NCBI GenBank assembly: GCA_018136815.1
Contig: CM030936.1
Coordinates: forward strand, 2,941,079-3,005,078
Direction: 5' to 3'
DNA length: 64,000 bases
Source of the DNA: Isochrysis galbana
Taxonomy: Eukaryota > Haptophyta > Isochrysidales > Isochrysidaceae
Position numbers and translations under genes: made by a program. The notes under the pieces were generated by a model. That model was not told where the DNA came from. It was given only the letters and a program-made list of their open reading frames with translations, and searched no databases. This document shows positions 53,750 through 62,305 of the stretch, piece by piece; position 1 is the stretch's first letter, and every line of letters begins with the position of its first letter.

Positions 53750-54880
53750 TAGCACGACTCAGTCGAGCATTCTGGAGGCACTAACATAGTTCGGGCAGCA
53801 GGGTGCTTTCTCTAACCTGCGATAGTCGCTCACTCGCTTGGTGTAGTAGTACAGACGACCGCATCCTACTTAGTCCCGTGGTTGCCTTTTCCTCGTCCTG
53901 AACTTGTATTGTCTCCCTAGGCTACCGTTGGTGTTGCGCATCTCACGTCCATATCATGCAATCAAAAAAAAGAGCTCATCATCTGTTCCTTCCAATCTCT
54001 CGAGTGATCCTTTCTGGTGGATCAAGAGGGGGAGGAAATCGTCTTGATTTTGTTTGCAAGCATCGCAACTATCGTTATGATGATAGGGTCTATGGGTCAT
54101 GGAGCGCGACCCGCTCCCCTCGCCCCTCTCCGCCCAACCTGCCGCGCCGGCCGACCAGGTGATGGCCGACGCGGCGCAGACGCAGCACCCTCCAGCCAGG
54201 GCCAATCCCACCCAGGTACTCGCGAGCCACGGCCCGAACCGTACCCAGAAAGCCGCACAAACAGAAGCCAACACACCACCAGACCACACCAGACACCACA
54301 ACAGATTAGCCAACCCAGACAAGCTCACGGACAAGAGGGGCCTCAGGGCCCTTCCTCCCATAGGGAAAGCCTCCGGGCTGGGCCCCTACAAAGCCACGGC
54401 ACTGACCTCGTGCGCAAGCACGGGGCACAGGCCAGGCCGGTCAGCAAGACCAACATCGTAACCATCACAGAGCTGTGCAGCTGTCGCATCCGCGATCTAT
54501 CTCCTTGTGTTTGAGGGCGTGGAAAGCCATCTTCCCCGTAGGGGAGCGTTTCGAGTGGATGAGTGCTATTTCCTCGTTAAGAGCAACTAAGTTTTTACTT
54601 GGTTGACCCATGGGGGAGGCACGAGCGAACCCCGGATACCGAAGACAAAGGAATGAAGAGGGGAAGGGGAGGGGGCGGAGGAAAGGGAAGTTAAGGGCGA
54701 TGACAGTAGGGATGGGGAAGTACCCTAGTCCAGTAGCCAGTAGGTGAGTAGCCCAGAATCTTCAGATGTGTTTTTTTATGGCATCAGCACGCGTCAAGGT
54801 GTACGGGTAGGTGCGCTGAGGGTTGTCGTGTTAGTACCGGGCTAGTGGGAGTAGTGGTACTAATGCTCAGTTATATTATA
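53750..54880. other. Intergenic, no recognisable gene
   Basis: 3' flank of the previous gene; then a GC-rich block starting CATGGAGCGCGACC (54098), related to those at 38399 and 46998. 54580-54640 has AACTAAGTTTTTACTTGGTT and CCCATGGGGGAGGCACGAG, similar to 14645-14690. No ORF is convincing. Confidence 0.4.
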
Positions 54881-55198
54881 CCCAACCCGCCCTGTTTACT
54901 CCCTTGTGCGTTCCTGCGCCTGCGCCTCTCTCCTCTCTCCCGTAGCGTCTTACCTTTTCCCGCCACGTCTTCCGTCCCGATGTCCGACGCTTGTGACCCC
55001 CAGCCCTGTGATGCTTCCGTGTGCTGCTACCCTCAGAGTGCCGAGCCCCTGGGCGGCGCGCCAGGGCCAACCCCGCTCCTTGTTCATACGCATGCTCCGC
55101 ACCCGACGGCCGACGTCTCCCAAACCCCTATTCCGTCCCTCCCCACTCCCTATGTTGATACAATGCCCACTTATGATCCACAACTTCATCCACACCAC
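54881..55198 (+). mobile_element. LINE 5' fragment, copy 2
   Basis: A T/C-rich leader followed by an ATG at 54979 with MSDACDPQPCDASVCCYPQS and further Pro-rich text, related to the broken copy at 20890-21452. It is interrupted at 55199 by an inverted-repeat element and resumes at 57259. Confidence 0.6.
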
Positions 55199-57258
55199 TA
55201 GGGCGGTCAAACAGGGCTTTTAACTTCTAAGGGTGAAAATTCACTAAGTCAAGATTGAGGTTTTATCGCGAGATCTTAGGATATGCTACTGGAAATGGGT
55301 ATATTAGGCAGAATCTAATGAGAAATATGCACATTTTCGACGCCATTCAACACACAGACCCCAAAACGTTTTCGCGCTCGTGCGAAATCGACGTCGACCA
55401 CAAAAGTGCACCACAGGTCGCGCTGTGCGACGCGCGCCTGCGTTCCCCGGGCACGGTTACCCCCGGGCAGGCAGTACAAAACCCTGCGCGGGCGCACCGC
55501 GTCGCCTGCGCCCTCCACCTCGCCCCTGCTGGCATCTACTGCCAGCCCCTCGCGCGTATGCAGTGCGCGGCAGGCCGCGAAGCATCAAAATGACGGTGCT
55601 GCGCATGATGGACTGCCCCATCACGCGCGGCACCGCCTCAGCATGGTGGGAGCGGGTGCCTGCTGGCCTCCTGGCCGCGCAGACCCTCGCCAGAGCGGCC
55701 ACAGGCCGCGTGCGAGGCCACTGGCGAGGCCAGCGACCATCGCTGCGGCCGCCATCGCGCGCCGCCGCAGGAGAAAAAGATCAAATTGATTATAGTTTTG
55801 CCAAATTATAACCTTAGTAATTCTAATTTTAGTCTTCATTTCACCAGTCCAAGACACATATGAGCACAATACATGACCATCAGCATGCCCAAATGCCAAT
55901 GTTTCGGTAGCCAACCAGTCTTACCATATGAGACTGTCGAATCATCGAGAGAAAAGGAGGGGCTGTCTCTCGAAATCGAACGTGAGACGCTCGAAAACAC
56001 GAGGCTGTCCGTCAATTCAGCACGTCAATGCGAAAACAAAATTACTTTTTGTGCTCCATGTTGGGATGTTGTGCTATAAAAACGGGAGAACTATTGACTG
56101 ACCCGTGCTTGGCGGGCACGACCTGTGTGTCTCCGAACGTGAATGGCCTTGGAGGTCATCCGTGTGTACAAAAAATTCCAAAAGTTGGCTCGAGATGAGC
56201 GCAAAGCAGCCGGTGTCCAATCGTGATTCACGACACGATTGCCCACAGAAATCGATCGCAACCATCACGCCTGAAGCTTTCAGGCCGGTGCTTGGCTAGA
56301 TTACATATTGAATCTACTAGTAGCCAAAAGAACGGGCGGTGTAGAACTCGAAATTCGCCCTTCTGCCCAATTTTCGAGCCCTCCGTGCGGAGAAAAATTC
56401 TCCCTTTAGACGTCAAACAAAAAGCTATCAATTCCACAGTACTGTTCGGCCGCGCGCGTCGCGCCGTCGCAGATCACGCTGCAGGCTAGCTTAAATTACA
56501 TTTCTAGATTGCTACCAGCCCTATGATGCACGTGAAAATCCGAGGAGCCGACGAAAACATAGAGAGAACACCTGCCGCCGATGCTCTGGTTGAGCATTGG
56601 CGGCAGGTGTTCTCCCTGCCTCACAGCGTCGAAAGACGAGTCGGGAACCTGACGTTTGGGGCGGCAGAGGCATTGTAGGTACGGGCCTGGTCGACCTGCG
56701 CCAGAGCGGGCGCGATCGGCAGCGCACCTGTCCCGCCAGCGGCCAACAAACTTTTGTCGACCAGCGAGCAGCATCGAGCGCCATGGCGTCCTGGTGCTCC
56801 AGCTCCTCGTCAATCGCGAGCCCGGGCGAATCCTGCGGGGCGAGGGTCGGGACAGTCAAGGAGCATTCTATGACAGCCTAATGGGCCGTGTGCGAGCTGT
56901 GTGTGGTGTGTGGTGCGCATGTGCATGCGCGGACGTCATCGCTGGGGCACCAGGGTTTGAAATTTGCTTTATTGGCAATATGGGGCGTCGGACCCCTAAT
57001 TTAAGAAGTGTGTAGGCACCTTTTAGACTAAAGAAACACATCTCTCAGTGGGAGCGACGTCTAGTTCGGCTCGTGTGAGCCGCCAGAGCGTGTGCAAGGG
57101 GGGGGGGTCCGACGGGACTTCGCACCGTCTTTTCGGACGAGGATTCTGAAAAGGCGGGGAGACCCTCCGAGCCGCTTTCGCCGGGGCTTTCCGCTCACGG
57201 TCAAAAATGTCGACCCCCCCCAATATTAGTACTTAAAAAGCCCTGTTTGACCGCCCTA
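55199..57258 (+). mobile_element. TAGGGCGG inverted-repeat element, complete copy (2,060 bp)
   Basis: Left end TAGGGCGGTCAAACAGGGCT, right end AGCCCTGTTTGACCGCCCTA, a perfect 20-bp inverted repeat. It is bounded by a 7-bp direct repeat ACACCAC (55192-55198, 57259-57265); the empty site is preserved in inverted form near 14150-14165. The TAGGG terminus is compatible with the hAT superfamily, but the duplication is one base short of 8. No credible transposase is encoded. It contains the hairpin at 56564-56614. Its first 1.65 kb matches 15680-17331 in inverted orientation. Confidence 0.88.
56564..56614. repeat. Near-perfect 23-bp hairpin inside the TAGGGCGG element
   Basis: Arms 56564-56586 and 56592-56614 with loop TGGTT; one wobble-type mismatch. 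The counterpart at 15911-15961 is perfect. Confidence 0.93.
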
Positions 57259-57420
57259 ACACCACCACAGCTACCAACAGGCCTAGTGGGCAACGCTCAG
57301 GCACACAAACGCGAGGTCATCCAGGCAGTCGGCAGTGATGTACCAAGGCCCGCAACCACGCACACGGATGCGCTTTGCAACAATCAAGTCGCGGTCTATG
57401 CTTCATGGGTACCATATTGT
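57259..57420 (+). mobile_element. LINE 5' fragment, continuation after the insertion
   Basis: ACACCACCACAGCTACCAAC continues the LINE sequence broken at 55198 and matches the reverse complement of about 14125-14160. The right limit is uncertain. Confidence 0.5.
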
Positions 57421-58020
57421 ATACGTACTACAATTATCTTGCTATTTTGGATACTTTCTAATTCCGGGATGAAGACATGGGGCGTACTCGTACTGGCCAA
57501 GATGTCTTGCTTGGCGACGACTGCGTGACCTCCGGTTTTAGTGATTGTCATTGAGGGTAAGAACGTTGTGAACATATGAACATGGTAGGAAGAGGAAGAA
57601 GGAAACCTTCTCAACAAATCAGAGGAGAGGACCATTTCTAGTTCATCTAGATCGGTGTTTCGAAGAGCGGTGCAGAGGAGACGGAGACGCACGTGGACTG
57701 CCCCGTAACAACAATCCCGCAGGGCGGTGATGTTCGAGCGAGAGCCCCCCCCCTCTCCTTCCCCCTCTCTTCCGTACTAGGCCCCTTCAAACAACGATGC
57801 CCATAAGAAAGATCGCGCTAATGAGGCAGAAGGTTTGCGACGGTCAGCAGTGAATGGCGAGAATGTGCTGCACGTTTAACCACATACTCCAGTGGAGGCA
57901 TTGGTCGTCGATGGGTGGCGATACCTCCAGTCCCTCAAATCTTTCTAAACACTTCAATTGAACTCCCTTTTTTTCACAACCATCTTGTTTCATGGTCACG
58001 CGATCGGCTGCCAGCTCCCA
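57421..58020. other. Intergenic, no recognisable feature
   Basis: 3' flank of the thioesterase gene; a minus-strand frame open at 57396-57692 lacks an ATG near its start and recognisable motifs. Confidence 0.4.
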
Positions 58021-58506
58021 TCAAGAAAACATCTTGGTATGCCTGCCCGTAGCTAGGAGCGCGCCGCTGGCATTTCCTCGTCGCAAGTCAACCCTCGTGA
58101 ATCCGAGTCGTCGACCATACTTAAGAACAGTGCCCAGTGCTACGATTGTGTCTCCAGGATGCGCTGCCGCCATGAAAGTCTGATTCATTTCGACAGAGAT
58201 GCCTGCCCGCGACGGATCACGGCCGAGCAAGGCAAGAGTGCCAACAACATCGACAATAGTCGCTATAACACCGCCGTGCAGTGTTCCATAGTTATTGACC
58301 AATGCATCTGTCACAACCAGTTCGCACGTGGCGCCATTTTCACTCATGTCGGTGACCATCATCCCCGCAGTTTGAAGGCAAGCGTCAAAATGACCAGCTG
58401 ATGAAAACTGGCCGAGAAGAACCGTCGCATCATTGGACCGCCGCGCTCTCTCGATAAAAGATTCTCCGGCTGCGCCACAGAGTCTGCGGAGCAGCAGCCG
58501 AACCAT
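58021..58506 (-). CDS. Hotdog-fold acyl-CoA thioesterase (ACOT13/THEM2-like)
   Basis: Single-exon gene, 161 aa, ATG at the complement of 58504-58506 (MVRLLLRRLCGAAGE). The PaaI/THEM2-type hotdog domain is clear: NNYGTLHGGVIATIVDVVGT with the conserved Asn, HGG and Asp of the active site, then GISVEMNQTFMAAAHPGDTI and VLKYGRRLGFTRVDL, ending ATGRHTKMF. Members hydrolyse medium- or long-chain acyl-CoA. The first 14 residues are basic and hydrophobic and could be a mitochondrial targeting segment, which is inference. Divergent from the gene at 58734, with 227 bp between. Confidence 0.9.
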   Translation of the reverse strand: MVRLLLRRLCGAAGESFIERARRSNDATVLLGQFSSAGHFDACLQTAGMMVTDMSENGATCELVVTDALVNNYGTLHGGVIATIVDVVGTLALLGRDPSRAGISVEMNQTFMAAAHPGDTIVALGTVLKYGRRLGFTRVDLRRGNASGALLATGRHTKMFS

Positions 58507-58733
58507 CCACTTCCGTTCTTCACGAGCCCACTGCTGAGAGGCGCCATCTTTTCTTTACTCACTATTCGTAGAGGCACGAGCTTCTTGGATCAGCGAGAAC
58601 TAATGTACTCTACTCTAGAGTACTCTACTCTAGAGGTAGAAATGATCTACTCTAGGTACGCAGTATTAGCACCGTCAAGAAACCAACGCGAACCGGAGCG
58701 AGCGGCCTCGCGCGCCACCGCCGTGGGCTCAGG
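58507..58733. promoter_or_regulatory. Shared upstream region of a divergent pair with TACTCTAGAG repeats
   Basis: Between 58609 and 58655 the words CTACTCTAGAG / TACTCTACTCTAGAG occur in tandem and contain CTAGAG palindromes. They lie midway between two divergent start codons. A regulatory role is inferred. Confidence 0.45.
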
Positions 58734-59567
58734 ATGTCGAGCGACACCAGCAGTACAGGGAGCAGCCCACAACGTGGCCGGCGTGATATGCTAATGCCAT
58801 CAGTGCGGAAGATCGGCTCTCATCCATGCACGCCTGGGAGTTTCGAGTCGGCGATGGCTGAAACTCTCGCGAAGAAGCTGGTGTCCCGCCATGTCGGAGC
58901 GTCAATGCCCAACCTAGGCTCGCTTGAATACCCGGATATTGGAACAGCTGGAGCCATCGCCGTTGAAGGTGGATTCCGCCGCGAGCACGTCAAGTCACGC
59001 CGTGGCCCATCTAACACGCTCAGGCACGACGCCGACAACGCTTCTCAGTCGCCTCGCCCGGAACAGTTGCAGAGGGCCTCATCGGACTCTACACTGGATC
59101 TGCGAGTGACAAAGGCCTCCAACGTTGCCAACCGCCAAGGTTCTCTTGTTAGCAATGGGAGATTCCGTCTAGCTGTCAAGCCGCCATGGCCAAGACCTTC
59201 GCCTCGCCGCCATTCTCGTGGGTTCGAAGTACGCGTCGTCCCTTCTGTCAGCCCAAGACTCCTTAGCCCTGCAAAAGATTGTGATGGCAGCTCTCCCAGC
59301 TCCGTGGCGACTCATAGTCTAGATGAATGCTTGGACCAGATGATTGACACTGCAGCCCCTATGACTTGCGCTTTGGACGCCGTCACAAGGCACAGCCTTG
59401 CATTGACATCAAGAACACATCCAATGATGATGCCTGAAAACATGTCGTGTGAAAAAAGTCGCTCTCTACTGTTGGATGCTTTGGCAGCTCAAAAAGAGCT
59501 ACTCCTCGTTGAAAAAGAGGCATTAGTGGCAACGAATGCTGCAATTCGTCGGTTTTTGCAGCCGTAA
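58734..59567 (+). CDS. Hypothetical protein (277 aa) with C-terminal coiled coil
   Basis: ATG at 58734 opens MSSDTSSTGSSPQRGRRDML. The protein is Ser/Arg/Pro-rich with several SP and RRGPS-like sites, so probably disordered and phosphorylated, and ends with a helix of about 35 residues (SRSLLLDALAAQKELLLVEK, then ALVATNAAIRRFLQP) fitting a short coiled coil. Segment RHVGASMPNLGSLEYPDIGT appears conserved in style. No domain recognised. No intron is needed. It shares its upstream region with the thioesterase gene. Confidence 0.7.
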   Translation: MSSDTSSTGSSPQRGRRDMLMPSVRKIGSHPCTPGSFESAMAETLAKKLVSRHVGASMPNLGSLEYPDIGTAGAIAVEGGFRREHVKSRRGPSNTLRHDADNASQSPRPEQLQRASSDSTLDLRVTKASNVANRQGSLVSNGRFRLAVKPPWPRPSPRRHSRGFEVRVVPSVSPRLLSPAKDCDGSSPSSVATHSLDECLDQMIDTAAPMTCALDAVTRHSLALTSRTHPMMMPENMSCEKSRSLLLDALAAQKELLLVEKEALVATNAAIRRFLQP

Positions 59568-59879
59568 GATACTCAGCTGTTGGTAGATCGTATACTTGCT
59601 CCCTTACGTGTTCTTGTGATGCATTGCGTAGTTTGAGCTTGATCCTGCTACTAACACTAGGGGTGGGTAAAAACTTTTATCCGAATTCGCCCAAACTTGT
59701 CGGCCAAACTTGCGTGATTCTTGTAGCTCACTGCCCAAATTTGTCGTCAAACTTGTGGCAATTTGTGGTGCCGCAAGTACGTCCGCAGCGCGTTTCCCTT
59801 GAGGAACACAAAAAAAAAACTCGCAACTAGCGATCGCGCGCGCGCGTCCGACGCCGACCTACCTGCACCTGCACCTCGA
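59568..59879. other. Intergenic, no recognisable feature
   Basis: 3' flank with AAACTTGTCGGCCAAACTTG-like reiterations at 59690-59760. Confidence 0.4.
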
Positions 59880-60300
59880 ACTATCAGTAAAACTGATAGG
59901 GTCATGGGGGCCCCGTGCCCCCCTTCCTCCATCGCAGACACCCCCTGGGTGGGCCTGCACACTCAACCTCAGCCCCTGCCTGCTGGCAGGGGCTGAGCTG
60001 ACATCATTGCTGGCCCAGACCCTCGCCGAGCGCGCGCCGCGCGCCGCACGCACTCGCCTGCACTGGCCCTCGCTCGTACTGACCCCTACTCCACCACTGA
60101 GCCACAGACCACCTGAGCCGACAGGAAGGCACCCAGGGCCAGCGACCAGCGAGGCCAGCGAGGGAGAGGCAGGAGAGGCCAGGGGCCCAGCCCCAGCCTC
60201 CACTGCCCCCCTGAGCTGCCCTTGCTGGCCCTCTGGGGGGACCCGAGGGGCCCCTCAGAGGGGGGCCATGGCGCGCGCAGGCATCGCACGCCCGTAGGAG
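59880..60300 (-). repeat. Composite GC-rich repeat
   Basis: 59880-60025 is a diverged copy of the TATA-bearing family without the TATA (GGGCCTGCACACTCAACC, GCCCCTGCCTGCTGGCAGGG); 60125-60235 is related to 14890-15010 of repeat A. Adjacent palindrome ACTATCAGTAAAACTGATAG at 59879-59898. Confidence 0.6.
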
Positions 60301-60926
60301 AACGAAGAGAACGACGTAAAAAGCACGACAAAAATAACGAAAAACGACACGATCTGACACACAAAAAGGTAATACTCACGCCTGTTTTTTACGGTATGAT
60401 TTCAGGCCGACACCTCGAGCGACATGCGAATGCCGCGAAAGCGCGGCGACACTTGAAAAAGACGCGAGAAGAGGGGGCCGAGACCGCCCAGGGGCACGAA
60501 GTGTCACGAGCAACAGGCGTTTACGTTTGTTTTGCCACAGGAACACCAAATAAAAAAATTTTCCAACTGGGAAGATGCGCACCTGCAAGTATAAACTTAG
60601 TTGATTGTGGTTTATGATCTATGATCTATGAGCTATGAGGCTCGTTTGCAACTTGAACTTGAACTTGAGGTTCCCTTCTTTTTCACGCTCCCCCCGCCTG
60701 TTTTATTTTGATATAGAAGCAGCTTTGCACTTCAATTTTGCCGGTCGGGCACGTGGATGCATGCTTCGCTTCCGGCGGCGCACGCGTGCATCAGGGCTGC
60801 GAACCAAGCTCATGCATGACTCATTCTCGCGGGCGACTACGCGACTACTCCTATAGGCTATAGGGCGGTCAAACAGCTATTTTAACTTCTAAGGCAAGTG
60901 CGGCGGGCGGCTGCTCCACTCTCAAT
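60301..60926. other. Intergenic with repeat ends
   Basis: 60549-60590 is a truncated third copy of the CTGGGAAGATGCGCACCTG repeat. 60861-60895 is a lone TAGGGCGGTCAAACAG terminus with the TTTTAACTTCTAAGG that follows it at 55199. No gene supported. Confidence 0.5.
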
Positions 60927-60982
60927 CCTAGATGTTAAATAACACAGGACACAGGAGGCGCTGGTGCTGGTGCTGGTGCGGT

Positions 60983-61482
60983 TAAGGGGGTCCAGAAAGA
61001 TGGAACCTATTGATCCAACACTTACACTTAGGGGCCTGAGCAATCACAACATAAGTGGCAACACTTAGGGCTTAGGGGGGTGGCGGCCAACATTTTCCAA
61101 CCTTTCTATTTTTCTATCGCGCGGCGCGCGGCGCGCGAGCCCCACCACGAGCCACCCCCGCCCCCCGCTGCCCGTTGGGCGTTGGGCGCCGGCTGCGTTG
61201 GGCAATATTTCCGTCAACACTTAGGGGGTTTCTAGGCTAGATGGGAAATACGTATTTACCGTATTTGGCCAGAGACCAAATACATATGTATTTGGCTGTA
61301 TTTGAAGCGTGTCCTGGGTTGTAGGCCTCGAATGTATTTGAAATGTATTTGGCCGAAGGCCAAATACATATGTATTTGGCTGTATTTGCAGGCCCCTGCA
61401 CCGTATTTCCCATCTAGGGTTTCTAGTCAATCATCAACATCAATCTTTCCCGGATTTTTAGCAATCTTTCTGGACCCCCTTA
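60983..61482. mobile_element. Second nested MITE, TAAGGGGGTCC ends
   Basis: A perfect 19-bp terminal inverted repeat TAAGGGGGTCCAGAAAGAT at both ends, flanked by a perfect 8-bp duplication GGTGCGGT (60975-60982 and 61483-61490). Internal word ACACTTAGGGG is repeated. It is a different family from the CCTAGATG group but also hAT-like by target duplication. Confidence 0.9.
61236..61418. mobile_element. Innermost MITE, CCTAGATG group (183 bp)
   Basis: Left end GCTAGATGGGAAATACG, right end CGTATTTCCCATCTAGG. Perfect 8-bp duplication GTTTCTAG at 61228-61235 and 61419-61426. The interior is made of GTATTTGG / CCAAATAC words and a GGCCGAAGGCC core. Confidence 0.9.
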
Positions 61483-61828
61483 GGTGCGGTGGCGCGGTGG
61501 CCATGCCGGTGGAATGTTTGGCATGGTGGAGGCTGCCGTGGTGAGCGCCGAAGCTGAGCGTGATGAGCGGTCGAGGTTCGGGTTGAAGGTGGCTTGTGGC
61601 GTGCATCCGCATCCGGGTGATGGAGGGCGGAGAGAGGAGGGCAAGCGGGAGGGCTGGGGCGAGTGCGAAAGGCGAAAGGCGAAAGGGAAAGGGCGCACGC
61701 CAAGAGCAAAGAGCCGGGGGGGGGGCAAGGTATGGTGTGTTAATGTGTTTCACTGTGTTTCTTCCAAGGCCAAACACAGATGGTTTTGACTGTGTTTGGA
61801 AGGATTTTCACTGTGTTTAACATCTAGG

Positions 61829-62305
61829 CTCTCAACTGCGGATTACTGTTCTGAATACGTAAAATAAAACGATGGACCTTTCATACTCCCCGAGCCCGCC
61901 CCATACTTTATTTTGACGGAACGCGACCTTGGCAAGCCGACCCTCTCGCGAGGCTCCCGACGCTCGCGCGGATTCCTCCCCCTCCCCCCCTCCCCCCCCT
62001 CTCCCTTTCGTCCCTCGGGGAAGAGCGCCATCCTCGGGGGAACGGTGAGAAAACTGCCGTAAGTGCACCACCACCAGCCAGCCACATCGGGATCGCTCGG
62101 CTCTCGAGTCCCCCCCCTCTCCCCCCCCCACCCCCCCCACCCACCCCTTCTCCGCGGCGCTCCCCCGCTCCCCCCCCCCCACCCCCTCCGGCCCTTTCCA
62201 CTCCCCCTTTCCCCCTTCTCCCCCCCCCCCCCCCCCCCCCCCGCCAAGCTCGCTCTCGCCCTTTCTCCACCGAAAGGAGCTCTTCTGGCGCCTCAGCCGC
62301 CGTGG
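61829..62305. other. Ascorbate peroxidase upstream region with C-tracts
   Basis: 61975-62005 and 62108-62245 are C-rich tracts on the coding strand; the longest C-run is at 62221-62241. The start codon is 60 bp further on. The long minus-strand frames here are Gly-runs and not genes. Confidence 0.55.

Larger units (their letters stand above)
60927..61828. mobile_element. hAT-type MITE, CCTAGATG group, outermost of three nested elements
   Basis: Left end CCTAGATGTTAAATAACACA, right end CACTGTGTTTAACATCTAGG. Flanks CTCTCAAT (60919-60926) and CTCTCAAC (61829-61836) form an 8-bp target duplication with one change. Its subterminal word, seen mainly at the right, is CTGTGTTT / AAACACAG. Removing the inner insertions leaves about 0.4 kb. 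Confidence 0.8.

Noticed and set aside
55255-55811. ORFs inside the TAGGGCGG element, such as MRFYREILGYATGNGYIRQ
   Set aside because: Not preserved as an open frame of the same length in the 15680-17331 copy, and no transposase motif.
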